Assembly (NCBI RefSeq): GCF_932274485.2
Contig: NC_065879.2
Location: 42,216,436 to 42,280,435 of the forward strand
Length of the DNA: 64,000 bases
Source of the DNA: Patella vulgata
Lineage: Eukaryota; Mollusca; Gastropoda; Patellidae
Direction of reading: 5' to 3'
The notes below the pieces were generated by a model, which saw only the letters and a list, made by a program, of their open reading frames with translations, had not been told where the DNA came from and made no database searches. A program made the position numbers and the translations under genes. Positions 1 through 11,520 of this stretch are shown in pieces (the first letter of the stretch is position 1; each line of letters starts with the position of its first letter).

Positions 1-390
1 TGGCAAATCCACTGCAGATTCGTGCTTAGCAGTCTCGAAAACATATAAAACTACATGTTACATGCCTTAATAGTGAGAAACTCGAATTTTTTATATTTTT
101 CTCGCCATTTTTGGCCTCCATCTTGGATTTCTGAGTTTCCCCAAGAGTGACATGAACACACCCAGCTTAGAAAAATAGTGGAGACCCTATATACAACGAT
201 AATCCACAGAGAAGAAAAGTATATAAAAAAAAACTGGGTTAGGAGAAAAAATGCCACTTGAGGCATTAAACAGCTATAAATGAGTTTTCATGATTTTGAG
301 AAAATCATTAGAAACATTTTGGTATAATTATATTTAGTCTGTGAGTAGGACCATTTTGTCTGAAAAGACTCTATGTTTAAGATTGACCGG
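1..390. other. No gene recognised
   Basis: AT-rich sequence without a convincing coding region. The minus-strand open frame at 51-266 is hydrophobic but has no recognisable domain, and I treat it as chance. Confidence 0.5.
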
Positions 391-720
391 AAGCCATGGT
401 GGATCAATGAGCAGGACGTTGGCTCACTTACCTTGGGGTCCCGTGTGCGATCCATGCATTGAACGAGAAAGTTCATCGGGATTTTTCGGCGTGGTTCCCC
501 CTTGTCAGTGATGCGGATGGTACGAAAAACCGAGTTCCAGTGTACACATTGGCGTGCACGTAAAAGAACCCTTGACCGTTGAAATTTGAAATAAGAGTAG
601 GTCGTAGCGCCACTCCTCGGGCAAAATGTCCCTCATAGCACACTGTATTGCGCATGCTCGCCTTTATTAGCTCAGTAGGGGCAGAACTGTGGAATGTTAA
701 ACCCCATATTTCATTTCTAA
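391..720 (+). repeat. SINE1, tRNA-derived SINE, near full length
   Basis: The 5' part (aagccatggtggatcaatgag) is a degraded form of the tRNA-like head seen best at 4875. The body carries the family signatures aaagttcatcgggatttt, gtgtacacattggcgtgcac and atagcacactgta. The 3' end is gttaaaccccatatttcatttc. Other copies lie at 4875, 19025 (minus), 27635, 28087 (minus) and 47609 (minus). Open frames on either strand here are shadows of the repeat. Confidence 0.85.
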
Positions 721-2304
721 GATTGCCCATATTAACCTGTCCAGGTCATACGTTTGTATAGCCAACTCACACTGATCAGCAGTGAATATTCGCTAATTTC
801 CGTTGACTAATCTGCGCGCGCGGAGTTAAGTCTGTCCAGGATATTTAATGGATTACTGCGTGCGCAGATTGCAATCTGTCCGATGGATGAAGACATATAG
901 CCAACCTTGCCAAACCTCTAATATAATGTTGATAGAAATTTGGCATAGTCTTGAAACATTTTCATAAATTTTCAACACAATGACTGTCATTCTGTCTGAA
1001 ATACGTCAGCGTTGCTCTGCGATAACTGATTATCATCCTGCTATTTTTCTTTTAAATGTCGTATTTTACTTTGCGTAAGTCATATACTTCTAATTTTCTA
1101 TCAGTGAAAACGATCTGCTGTAAATGATAATTATAGAATACAAGGCTCCTTCAACAAGAAAAACAAAATATTTCGATACATTAACTTTCCGCATCCTCAT
1201 AAAGTATTATGAAAACGTCTTTGAAGTAGTCATTAAAGTGTAAACTACCGTAACTGAAGAGATAAAATTGACAACAATAAGATATTAATCAACTTAAAGA
1301 GATAACTAGTTAACATGAACAATACCCTAATCTCTTCATCTCTTCCATATGACATTTTCTGTAATGGTTTTTTTTTAATAATCACGCATGATCAGAGTAA
1401 TAAAACCTTATTCTCCAGGGATCCCTTCTTTTTCTTAAATAATGCGTTACAAAATCAAATGAACTGGAAAACAGTCCTTGGATTTGTTTATTGCACGGTT
1501 TCGGAAATGACAGCAATTGAATAGAAATTATTTGCATAAAATTTGCATAAATTTCAGACACCAAGTTTTATTGAAATGAAATGAGAGCCATTTTTAGCAT
1601 CGCCAAAGACAATAACTCGGCTAATAATTGACCAATCTTATTTAAATTGTCATTGAGATAAAGCAACAAACCAACTTTACAAGCAAGTGTTCACGGACCG
1701 AGGGACAGGGGCGTTGAGGACATACATCTACGTTAACATAATATAAGATTTAGATTGGTCGTTCGTGTTATAATAGTTCCAAAAGAGATAACGAGAAAAG
1801 GGTATATTAAAAAATTCTTTCAGCTTATGTAATTCTGTGTGAATTTATGAGCGTTTAAGTTTCGACTATTGAGACTGAGTATCCATTATCCATTTTATCG
1901 TTAAGTTTTACATTCTCGCGTTGTTCTAATCCATTTCAAGCTTTACCATCCGATGATCGAGAGAGTTGACTTAGGCTTGCCATATGATTAACTGCCTAAA
2001 CAATATATACTCAACGCATAGCCCATTTTTCGTCATTTTTTATTTGAATGGGATCGTTGTTTCCATAAATTTTACTTGTTTTTAATGTGATTATGTATAG
2101 ATAAAAGACATTCATTATTAGGGTCACTAATTGTGACTTGTCATACTTTTTGTCGAAATTTGTTTTCGCTTGATTGCACCAAGACACATGAGTTTAACAA
2201 CTTCGCAAGCTTTTCCGCATGAAACCCAAATCTAAGGCCTTTAAAATTCCGGTGTTCTCGGTCCCAAAATCAGTTGTACATGTTAACACTTAACGAGCCA
2301 ATTG
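721..2304. other. No gene recognised
   Basis: About 1.6 kb of AT-rich sequence. A short tract near 770-800 (cactgatcagcagtgaatatt) recurs inverted near 28600 and in weaker form near 59040, so part of it may be an old dispersed repeat. I see no other feature. Confidence 0.45.
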
Positions 2305-2815
2305 ATGGTACATCTGAACGAAGACAAACGCAACAACTCTATCGGTCGATTACAAGCAGGTGAATCCCAGACAGATGTAGCCAGGCTGCTGAATGTTTCC
2401 CAGAGTACCATCTCTCGCCTTTGGGATAAGTATCGACAGCGAAGTTCAACAAGTGACCGACCAAGCTCAGGCCAAACAAATGTAATCCCACCTGCCCTGC
2501 AGATCGTCACATCTGGTTACGTCATTTGCGGAAACGGTTCACAGCAGCGATCTCCACTTCAACAGCAATTCCTGGACGGAGTAGGAGCTTAGACTAGACA
2601 ATCCGTAAACGCCTACGTGAACCTGGATTACGAGCCAGGGGTCGTTAGCGCTGCTATTTTAAAATACGCCGTCACCGTCAAATCTGACTTCAATGGGTTC
2701 AGACACAGGGTATGGCCACGGCAACGCTGGAGAACAGTTTGCAAAGAGGCGGTGGTAGAATGGGGTATAACGACGACGAAATGAAACTATACGTTTCTTT
2801 TTTTGACGGGTATAT
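2305..2815 (+). mobile_element. Tc1-like transposon, degraded and internally deleted
   Basis: The reading frame from the ATG at 2305 to about 2500 encodes a Tc1-type N-terminal region: a first helix-turn-helix (LNVSQSTISRLWDKYR) followed by the basic DRPSSGQ linker. It aligns by eye with the intact transposase at 53311 (MNVSQSVISRLWSRYR, DRPRSGR). After about 2495 the family resemblance continues in another frame (QTIRKRLREPGLRARG near 2595-2640), so the copy is frameshifted. The DDE catalytic core is missing. The tract tttctttttttgacgggtatata near 2790-2815 looks like a worn 3' terminal inverted repeat. The copy is dead. Confidence 0.8.
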
Positions 2816-3181
2816 ATAATATTTGAAGTCAAAATAAATACCTGCAATATGAAAGTTTAGCTCTTACACAATGTATCTTTCACATTACACAATATAACAA
2901 TCAAAAGTAAAGGGTGATTTAATGGCGTATACATGTAACATCAACACATTAATTTGGTTACTGTATCACTAGCATATGTTTTTAAGGATGATTTATAAAA
3001 AAAAATTAGAGAATGTTCTCATGCACAAACCATCATAAATCGTTTGATACATCAACTTACTTGACATGACAAGAGCAAAGATTCTAAAAAAAAAACCTTC
3101 CATTGCTTTTCCAAAAAATATCTTTTTCGATGCGATTGGAGAACAGATAAATTTGTAGTCTTTTCTTTCTTCCATAATAAG
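2816..3181. other. No gene recognised
   Basis: AT-rich spacer. A 25-bp stretch near 2855-2880 (agctcttacacaatgtatctttc) resembles the end of the S-family MITE that starts at 3182. I see nothing else. Confidence 0.45.
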
Positions 3182-3560
3182 TTAAAGATGCGTTATGGGA
3201 GATTAGATAAAGAGCTGGCAGTTCTCAATAAATATCGCAGACGAGCGATAACATCGAGGGTTGATTATGATCTGGATAAGTTAATTAATGTTTAGCGATT
3301 GAATTTTCGGCCTAGCCTCCATCATCATTACTAAAGTCGGTACGGTTAAAAAAACATAGTCTCGATTATCCATTTCATGATTAAATCATGAATGAAAGTT
3401 TGGCAGCAAATTGGATCCTAATCCAGTAAATATCACAGGCGAGCGAGTTGATTATGGTCTGGATAAGTTAATTAATGTTTACTTGATAATTTAGATTACA
3501 TGTCAGCCCAAAGAATGACCTGCTATAGGCAGATTTAGCTCTTGCATAATGTATGTTTAA
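3182..3560 (+). mobile_element. S-family MITE, TTAA-ended
   Basis: The ends are inverted: TTAAAGATGCGTTATGGGAG on the left and CATAATGTATGTTTAA on the right. The interior (cattactaaagtcggtac, gattatggtctggataagtt, taattaatgtttac) recurs inverted at 12515-12920 and again at 20333-21726. The copy contains an internal partial duplication of the 'tctggataagttaattaatgttta' segment. No coding capacity is visible. The TTAA at each end may be a target duplication, which would suggest a piggyBac-type source; that is inference. Confidence 0.7.
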
Positions 3561-3978
3561 ATCCCTACCTTTTTCTGATTAAGTACCTGTAAAATCAGCA
3601 GACAAATGGTGCTGGGTCAAATGATGAAGCTAGGAGTCTGATATTTCCAATATGTTCATCAACAATGAAGAAACGAACAGAAAGTTCTGATTACTCCAGC
3701 GAAGGAAATTGGTTTTTAGTAAGTTGGTTTACCTTCCAATCAATATCGCCAACCTATTAGAGATGTTAAATTCGTTCTTTTGTTTACAAAACAGAAAACT
3801 TCTCTTCAGACCCGTGCAATTAAAATGCCAGTATGTAGACTATTTAAAGAATGATTTTGTTTAATTGTTTTTTTATTCAAAACGTTTATCACCACCATTA
3901 AACCGACTAGACACCACCGGTTTATGAAATGTCAGTTCTATGAAACTATAATAAATTACATTAAAGACCATATAACAA
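3561..3978. other. No gene recognised
   Basis: AT-rich spacer between two MITE remnants, with no recognised signal. Confidence 0.4.
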
Positions 3979-4098
3979 CAATCTGATTAAAACACAGATC
4001 CAATTTCGTTTCGTTTTTATATTTCAAAATTTCGATTTTACTTGTCTTTATTATATGTAGTGTATGCCATCGAAAGTATAAAAAAACGAATGAATATA
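3979..4098 (+). mobile_element. Remnant of the 9-bp-TSD MITE family
   Basis: It begins with caatctgattaaaacacaga and the motif ttcgtttcgtttttatat, matching the left end of the complete copy at 22863. It then runs directly into the right-end motif (gtgtatgccatcgaaagtat). The middle is missing, so this is an end-to-end deletion derivative. Confidence 0.75.
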
Positions 4099-4874
4099 AA
4101 CAAGGGAATGTACAGACTATTTCTGTTTTTCTTTCGCGTTCACTTATCTAGTGACAGTCAATTCTTTTTATGAATTGTCAGATATCCTTTCACAGTCTCA
4201 CACAACAACTTTTGGTCTTCAAAGGAATTATTAGTGAGCAGAAATTCGCCCATATATCCGTTATCATTCGTCACATCAGTCAGTTATATAGAGAGGCGAC
4301 TCGTGTTTTCCTTTGGCGTTCGTCACTTCTGATTCAGAAAAACTGTATTACTCAGCTATCGTAGCAATGATCTCTGACATAAAATTATATTTGGAATGTG
4401 TTTAACCAGCTCTATCACATATGTGATAATGACTGGCACCAATATTGTCCTTTAAGTCCGGTCCTGGTTACTTATTCATTGAACATCTTTATGGACTTCA
4501 ATATTCTAACTTGAGTGTGGACTTCACGTTGTATACTTTTAATATAATAAAACTGTGAAACACCGTATTGTTCTAAATCCTTGATTATGCAACAGTAATA
4601 CAAGAAACTAGACGTACAGCTATGCTAGTGCATATATTTTTATAAAGTTGTCTCCTACGAGAACTCAGACAGTGACAGACTAACAAGAGCCAAAGCTCCC
4701 CGGATCCCGAGGCGGAAAGTGGAGAAACCAATTCTAAGATCTCTCCACCGTGGCGAAATGATGTCTGAGGAATCGGGGCCCACTCGCCTCTTTTACAGAC
4801 TGACCACCCGAGATTGGAGGGGTGTATTTTAATTACTTGATTGGTTACTATGCGTGGTCAGGTTTTAAAGATTT
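4099..4874. other. No gene recognised
   Basis: AT-rich, then more GC-rich from about 4660. No recognisable coding or repeat feature. Confidence 0.4.
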
Positions 4875-5335
4875 GGGGAGCCACGGTGGCCAAGTGAGTG
4901 AGACGCTGGCTCGCTAGTCTGGAGGTCGCGGGTTCGCTTCCGGTATTGGCCAAGAAAGTTCATCGGGATTTTCCTGCGTGTGGTTTCCCCTTGTTAGTGG
5001 TGCAGGACGGGGGACTTACTAAGAACAGTTGTTTGGTCGTTCGGATGGGGCGAAAACCCGTTGTCCCATGTACACATTGGTGTGCACATAAAAGATCCCT
5101 TAGCAGTTGGAATTCGATAGCACACTGCATGGCGTATATCCGTCTTCAGTAGCCAAGTAGGAGCTGGGGCCTATTTCACTATTTTAACTAATTTGACACT
5201 GGATAATATTAGATTGATTTTAGTGCTTAGCCAATCAAAATTGAAGTATCTACTAAAATTTGGATTTTATCTTTAGTTAAAATTTCGAGAAACAGGGCCC
5301 AGAATAGTTGGACGTTAAACCACATTTCATTTCAT
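4875..5335 (+). repeat. SINE1, best-preserved tRNA-like head, with MITE insertion
   Basis: The head gggagccacggtggccaagt followed by gagacgctggctcgctag and ggtcgcgggttcgcttcc has the order of a tRNA gene. The A-box-like part is tggccaagtgagtgagacgctgg and the B box is gggttcgcttcc. This supports a tRNA-derived SINE, of serine or leucine type by appearance. The body matches the other SINE1 copies, and the tail is gacgttaaaccacatttcatttc. A 135-bp MITE interrupts the 3' part (separate entry). Open frames here are non-coding shadows. Confidence 0.85.
5166..5300. mobile_element. Short MITE inserted in SINE1
   Basis: The ends are inverted: ggggcctatttcactatttt with aactaa on the left, and ttagttaaaatttcgagaaa with cagggccc on the right. 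Removing the insert restores the SINE1 sequence (gtaggagc joined to agaatag). The superfamily is unknown. GGGCCC-type termini occur in several non-autonomous DNA elements. Confidence 0.65.
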
Positions 5336-5455
5336 TTAAAGATTTGGCTGAGAGGGGAGTGCAGCAAAGGCTATTACCAAATCTGGCTTACAAGATATTT
5401 CACGTCATCGGCAAAGTTTATATCTGTAAGTTGATAAAACAGTATCCCCAAAATG

Positions 5456-5840
5456 AGAAACAAGCGGTTGCCATGCAAGATACGCCCACATTTTCCAAAA
5501 ACGTGATTTTTCGTACAATCAGGGGCCACGAAGTTATAGTCTGGTGTGCGCGAATATCGAAAGAAACCGAGATTTTTGGGAGGATATAAACATATATTTT
5601 AAATTTCACCAAAATCGGACAAAACTTGTTACCTCTAGTGAGTCCACAAGCTAAAACGTTATTTTTCGTACAATCCGGGACCATAATCCATGAAGTCACG
5701 ATCCGATACATGTCAATATCGACAGGAACCGAGATCTTTTGGAGTAAACCTGTATTTCAAGTTTCGTCAAAATCGGATAAAAATTGTGACCCGTAGAGTG
5801 TCCACAAACAAATTGTGGATGGACGGAAGAAGGTATAACA
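5456..5840 (+). mobile_element. P-family element, right end missing
   Basis: It starts with the P left end (aacaagcggttgccatgcaa then gatacgcccacatttt). Two A-type monomers follow, each containing cgtacaatc, aaaggaaccgagatctttgg and aaaattgtgacc. The sequence reaches the start of the ACGG-type microsatellite (attgtggatggacgg) and then stops, without the terminal hairpin seen at 21385-21407. Confidence 0.8.
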
Positions 5841-6534
5841 ATACTAATAGCTAGCAATGTGTAGAAGACATAAACTCCTTAAAACATAAGATTTTATTAT
5901 AGAGCGTGTCCGCGATAGCACCATGTAGAGGTTGATAAGTCTTGGGTCCGGGATTTGGACCAAATATTTTCTCTGAGTTGCGTTAGTACCGAGGTACATT
6001 CCCACAAAGTATTAGGTTGATTCAGTTGATACCAATTTGGCAAATTGGACAAATATATTTTTAATAGAAAAATATTCAGAAAATGGGCTAATTTGGAATT
6101 AAATTTGTATGATCTGTTATTCAGACAATAATTGATTTGGACTGACGAAATTGTGGGCTTTAGTAGGACCACCCAGGCTCGTCCTACACACAGAGTTTTA
6201 AGTTTCTACTGCCAATGATATCTTGGTACTGGCCAGATACTCAACTCTCTCTAAAAATTGAATTTAATGAAAACCAAAGTTTGAGAGGCTATAGTTCGTT
6301 CTTGGCAGGGAATGTTACCCACAGCTAGCAACTTTCCTACTAACAACATAAAAATAAAAATGACCGGCACAGACATAATAAAAAAAGGAGAAATGAATTA
6401 AAAACTCAAAAAATTGGGATAAAATGTTTCGTTTATCAATACCCCAGATGAAGAACACTCATGAACATCTGTACAAATTTAATATATTCCATTTAATCGT
6501 TAGCAAAGATGATTTAGACTTGAGAAGGAGAAAA
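5841..6534. other. No gene recognised
   Basis: The minus-strand open frame at 5897-6172 has no recognised domain. I see no repeat signature. Confidence 0.4.
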
Positions 6535-7845
6535 AACCAGCGGCTGCCAGACAGGATACGCCCACATTTTGCAAGAGATGGATAGAGAACAAGCTAAAAA
6601 GAAACATGATTTTTTGTTCAATCAGGGGCAATAATGAAGAAAGTTATGGCCTGAAATGTGCAAATATGAAAAGGGACAGAGACCTTTGGGAAATAAAGAT
6701 ATGTTTTAAGTTTCATCAAAATTGGATAAAAATTGTGACCTCTAGAGGGTCCACAACCTTCGTGTTACACACTTCTACACAATTTGCGTACAAAGAGCAG
6801 CCATTTTGTCGGGCAGTTTCATTTCGATTTTCCCGAAATACGAATTCAACCTTCATAATGGTGGAATGGTGATGTATTTAAACGGTTTTTAAAATCGGAA
6901 AAAAATTGTGACCTCTAGAGAATCCGCAAGCTAAAAATGTGATTTTTCGAACAATCAGGGGCCATAATCCAGGAAGTTAAGTTAAGGAACCAAGATCTAA
7001 ATGTGTAATTGTGATATATTCACACGTTTCTTTTAAATCGGATAAAAATTTTGACCTCTACAGGAACCACAAGCTAAAAACGTGATCTTTTGTTCAATCA
7101 AGGGCCATAATTCAGGAAGTTACAATCCGATATGCGCGAATATCGAAAGGAACTAATATCTTTGGGTTATAAACATGTATTTCAAGTTTCATCGAAATCG
7201 TATCAAAATTTTGACCTCTAGAGGGCCCACAACCTTGATTTAGCAGATGTTTACACTATTTGCGAACAAGGAGCGGCCATTTTGTCCGGCAGTTTTGGCC
7301 TGATTTTCACGAAATTCGAATTCAACAAACATTACGGAGTAACGGTGATATATTCGAACGTTTTTTTAAATCGAATAATAATTGTGACCTCTTGAGGGAC
7401 CACAAGCTAAAAACGCGAAATTGCGTACAATCACAGGCCATATTTTAGGAAGTTACGATCCGATATGCGCGAATATTGAAAGCAACGCGATTTTTCGTAC
7501 AATCAGGGGCCATAATTCAGAAAGTTATGGTCCGATATCGAAAGGAACCGAGATCTGTGGGCTATAAACATACATTTCTAGTTTAAACCAAATCGGATAA
7601 AAATTGTGACCCCTACACTGTTCACAAGCTAAAAACGTAATTTTTCGTACAATCAAGGGATAAAATACATGAAGTTACATTCCGATACATGCCAATATCG
7701 AAAGGAACCGAGATCTTAGGGTGATAAACCTATATTTCATGTTTCATTGAAATCGGATAAAAATTGTGACCTGTGTTCACAAACAATTGTGGACGGACGG
7801 ACGGACGGACGGGCGGACAGGGGCGACGACAATATACGTCCACAT
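6535..7845 (+). mobile_element. P-family element, near full length
   Basis: The left end accagcggctgccag plus gatacgcccacattttgcaa is followed by alternating monomers. A monomers carry cgtacaatcaggggccataa. B monomers carry gagcggccattttgtc and a ttcgaattcaac motif. The recurring tgacctctagagggtcc block lies near 6737, 6908, 7041, 7213 and 7386. A (GGAC/ACGG)n microsatellite at about 7791-7820 is followed by ggggcgacgacaatatacgtccacat. The terminal hairpin is cut off where SINE2 sequence begins. Confidence 0.85.
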
Positions 7846-7992
7846 AAAAATGGGTTTAACGTCCACTGTACACAAACTAGGTCATTTTGGGACGAACATA
7901 TGGTGATGCAATCGACACTAACTAGGTAATTTCGGGACTAACGCAATAGTTCAATATTATTTCATTAACTCGCTTGCGCGAAGGGGTGTTTA
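7846..7992 (-). repeat. SINE2 fragments
   Basis: Gggtttaacgtccactgtac followed by acaaactaggtcattttggg is the 3' end of SINE2 read in reverse. A second SINE2 piece (ctaactaggtaatttcggga) follows directly. The whole stretch is a truncated and partly duplicated copy joined to the right end of the P element. Confidence 0.7.
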
Positions 7993-8512
7993 AATACGGT
8001 ATATCGTCATACTTGTTTCTCTTATTTTAAGTTTGTCGTCTTGGAAACCTACCGCAAAGCCAAAGAAGATGATTAAAACGAGTAGCAATCTAAAATCAAT
8101 TTACCGGTTGTAAAGGGAGATAAGTGGGAAAACATTTCAATTTTCTGCAAAATATCGAATATTCGTTGCAATAATTATAATAATGTGCTGTTTTTTGACT
8201 ATATTAGGTTGTTATTTGATCATATTGGGTAGTATTTGGTAGTATTTGATGAGTATTTGGCAGTATTGGCTTATTATAGGCTTGTTTGGGGTGGTATAGG
8301 GAGGCAAATAGAACAGCCAGACATTGGTATTGCATGTGAAGTACATTTCCCGCGATATAACTCTCTATTTTTGAAAACAATCAAATGATATGTCTATTTT
8401 GCATCATAATGTTGTAGTATTGGATAGAATGTGGTGATATTGAGGTGGTATTGGGGTGGTATTGGGTAGTATTGGGTAAATCGTCCCACCCCATATGTTT
8501 GCTCATATTTAC
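7993..8512. repeat. Low-complexity (tattgggtag)-like region
   Basis: From about 8205 to 8480 the sequence is a degenerate run of TATTTGG, GTATTTGGTAG and GGTATTGGG words, an irregular minisatellite. The flanks show nothing recognisable. Confidence 0.6.
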
Positions 8513-8816
8513 TAAGTTTATAAACATATAGAGGATATTCGTCGTTTTAGAGTGAATAACATATTTTATTTCATCGAGAAGCAAGAAAACTTATATTTTC
8601 ACGAATGCGTAGCATGAGTGAAAATATAAACGTTTTCTTGCTTAGAGATGAAATAAAATATGTTATTCACGGCAAAACGACAAATGTTCTATTTATTTTA
8701 TGATTTTACAATCATTTTAGGTAAAAACAACATGGACTACTGCTAGCCAGTGGAATAACACTTTTATTTCACTGATAAAACGCGGTATTCCACTACTGAT
8801 CATAAAATAAATATAT
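8513..8816. mobile_element. W-family hairpin MITE, copy 1
   Basis: The first 180 bp form a long hairpin. The arm from gatattcgtcgttttagag through gaataacatattttatttca and aagcaagaaaac is repeated inverted after a short loop (gaatgcgtagcat), ending in caaaacgacaaatgttcta. The rest (gccagtggaataac) ends with catactgatcataaaataaa-type sequence, inverted to the internal tttattttatgatttt. A second copy lies at 8905-9204. No protein is encoded. Confidence 0.8.
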
Positions 8817-8854
8817 ATATTCCATTCAAGGATGATTTAGACTTAAGAGAAATG

Positions 8855-9360
8855 GGGATTAAGGTCCACTCGACACAAACTAGGTAATTTTGAGACTAAC
8901 AATATATAGAGGATATTTGTCGTTTTAGAGTGAATGAATAACATATTTTATTTCATCGAGAAGCAAGAAAACTTATATTTTCACGAATGCGTAGCATGAG
9001 TGAAAATATAAACGTTTTCTTGCTTAGAGATGAAATAAAATATGTTATTCACGACAAAACGACAAATGTTCTATTTATTTTATGATTTTACAATCATTTT
9101 AGGTAAAAGCAACATGGAGTACTTTGTCCGCTTCTAGCCAGTGGAATAACATTTTTATTTCACTGATAAAACGCGGTATTCCACTACTGATCATAAAATA
9201 AAACATATGATACAGTTTTATTTCAATAATTCGCGCGCGCGAAAAGAGAGAATTCGTGATTGGACAGACAACACTAGACCATGTTACCTACAAGCTTGTA
9301 ATGGAAACCACGCCATTTAACTCTATGACATACCTTATGATCTAAAACGCATGTGTTAGA
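8855..9360 (-). repeat. SINE2 copy split by a W element
   Basis: The 3' part (ggtccactcgacacaaacta to gagactaac) lies left of the W copy at 8905. The remainder (cagttttatttcaataattc, ggaaaccacgccatttaact, gacataccttatgatc) continues to its right. Joined, the two parts follow the order of the complete SINE2 at 40708. W copy 2 therefore inserted after this SINE. Confidence 0.7.
8905..9204. mobile_element. W-family hairpin MITE, copy 2
   Basis: Almost identical to the copy at 8513, including hairpin, loop and terminal ataaaataaa. A 4-bp insertion (gaatgaataac) and a few substitutions tell them apart. It lies in the same orientation about 390 bp away and interrupts SINE2. Confidence 0.8.
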
Positions 9361-9995
9361 TCACTTTTGACGTAACCAAGGGACATGTTTCACGAATGTC
9401 CAATGATATTTACACAGAATATGATATCGTAATCAAATGAAACATATTTCAGCACTCGGGTTAAAGATCACTACGTTGTCAATCGCTACAGGGGGTTCGT
9501 ACAGTATGTTCCCCTGCCTGAAAATGTTCCGTGGAGAATCGGACAGCCGATCACAAAGTGTTTCTGAGGGATGATGTACATGTTTGCACGTGTAACAGGT
9601 TTTAAGGACAGGGGGTGGGGGTAGATGATCGAGTGGCATTGAGCCATAAACAGATGATCCGCATGACTACACGTGCTAAAATTGATTACCATTATATCTT
9701 TCAAATTAACAATGGATGGAATGTTAGAATTGCATATGTGCACATATATAGAGATGTTAAGTACGGCATTGTTCGACGGGTCGACTATCTTTAAATGACC
9801 GCTTTGTCAAAAATATTTTAGGAATTAGACCGCGCTTATTCCCATCTCAGGGATCTATAGATCATCGGAGACGTTTTCTGGCTAATAAAATTATTCAGCA
9901 ATAAAGTGAATTTTTTTTTTTAATTCCCTTACCATGAAAACACAATCTTTGGTGGTTTAATCCTGGATGATGCTGAACTTGACAAAAAATTCATA
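9361..9995. other. No gene recognised
   Basis: Open frames on the minus strand at 9433-9743 overlap in different frames and have no recognisable domain. No repeat signature. Confidence 0.4.
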
Positions 9996-11100
9996 ATAAT
10001 ATCAAGGTTGTGGACCCCCTAGATGTCACAATTTTAATCCGATTTTGATGAAAATGAAACTTACAAGGTATGTTTATTACCGAAAGATCTCGGTTCCTTT
10101 CGATATTGGCGCATATGGGACCGTCACTTCCTGGATTATGGCCCCTGATTGTACGCACAATCACATTTTAGTTTGTGGACCCTGTAGAAGTAACAGTTTT
10201 TATTTGATTGTGAAAACCGTTCAATTATATGGGGTCACAATTTTTATCCGATATTGACGTAACTTGCAATATAGGTCTATCTAAAGATCTCGGTTCCTTT
10301 CGAAATTGGCATGTATCAGGCCGTAACTTCATGGATTATGACCTGATTGTACGAAAAATTACGTTTTTAGCTTAAGGACACTCTAGAGGTCACAATTTTC
10401 AACCAATTTTGATGAAACTTGAAATGTATGTTTAGTTCGTTCATATTTGCGCATATAGGATTGTAACTTCCTGGATTATAGCCCCTGATTGTACGAAAAA
10501 TCGTGTTTTTAGCTTGTGGTCACTCTAGAGGTCACAATTATTATCCGATTTATCGAACATTTCACCGTTTACCATAATTACGGTTGAATTCACATTTCCT
10601 GAAAATTGAACTGACCTGCCCGACGAAATGGCCGCTCCCCTAAACACATGCAATACCCAGGTTAGATCTAAATATCAAGTCCATCTGCAGATTTTGCCAA
10701 GGCCACGAGATGTAAACAGGGCTAACGCCAATCCTAACCCAAGATCTAGCCCTTAACCTAACCCACAATCCTCTGCAACAATCATGCGCCCTAACCCTGA
10801 TTACACCTCGTGACCTTGACGAAATCTGCCGGTGGCTTTAATATTTAGATCTGACGGTAATACCCAGGTTGTAGACCATCCAGCGGATCGAATTTTTCAT
10901 CCAATTTTGATGAAACTTAAAATATATATTTACATCCCAAAGATCTGGTTTCCTTTCGATGTTGGGACGTATTGGACCGCACCTTTTTGGATTATGATCC
11001 CCTGATTGTACGAAATATCACATTTTTAGCTTATGGGCCGGGCTCTCAAGAGCTCACAATTTTTATCTTATTTTTAAGACTGTTGAAATATATCACCCTT
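9996..11100 (-). mobile_element. P-family monomer array, no ends
   Basis: Read on the minus strand, the array has at least five monomers. Plus-strand signatures are ccgattttgatgaaa, agatctcggttcctttcgat, cccctgattgtacgaaaaat and ctctagaggtcacaatt. B-type monomers (aaatggccgctcc) are present. Neither the hairpin nor the microsatellite end is seen, and the array is interrupted by a hairpin MITE at 10664-10858. Confidence 0.8.
10664..10858. mobile_element. Hairpin MITE with 12-bp flanking repeat
   Basis: The two halves are inverted: agatctaaatatcaag on the left, taatatttagatctgacggt on the right, with arms continuing about 75 bp (caaggccacgag against ctcgtgaccttg). The core holds several taaccc/cctaac words. 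A perfect 12-bp direct repeat, aatacccaggtt, flanks it and occurs once in the uninterrupted host repeat, so it is the target duplication. Confidence 0.8.
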
Positions 11101-11117
11101 ACACCATGAAGTGAGGG

Positions 11118-11366
11118 ATGAAACCAGTCATCTGTTACGGTGACTTCTTGGCGTGCGAAACACGGAACTGTGGGTAAACCACTAGAAACGTCAACGCTGA
11201 TTGATTAATCAATGTCAGAAGGTCAAAAGCCGCTCCAGTGACCCCTGACGCGACATTCTAGTACAAATTGTGAGATCTTCCTTCATGTAGTGTAGGCCAT
11301 CAAAAGTATAAAAAAACGAAATGAAATATAGATCTGTATTTTAATCAGATTGAAAGGCGGGATGAA
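11118..11366 (-). mobile_element. 9-bp-TSD MITE family, partial copy
   Basis: It contains the same words as the complete element at 11521 in opposite order: acggaactgtgggtaa, gaccccTGACG, gtgtaggccatcaaaagtat and a terminal ttttaatcagattg. The other end is missing. The ttaagtgtaaatg stretch after 11460 separates it from the complete copy. Confidence 0.7.
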
Positions 11367-11520
11367 ATAATAAACAAAGAACAAATGTGAATTTAGCAAG
11401 TGTTTAGTTTCGATCATTATCAGCATATTTTCATGATACAAGAATGGTTGCGTATTCAATTTAAGTGTAAATGACCTCATTTGATCTTTGGCCTCGAATA
11501 CCTAGAAAACGCCACAACGG

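Noticed and set aside
4877-4960. Possible functional tRNA gene
   Set aside because: Only A- and B-box-like segments are present, without a consistent cloverleaf, and the sequence continues into the SINE body seen in other copies.
5308-5711. Open frames on both strands of P monomers, recurring at other P copies
   Set aside because: The same peptides (VIFRTIRGH, WIMVPDCTK) appear wherever P monomers occur. They are repeat shadows rather than a gene family.
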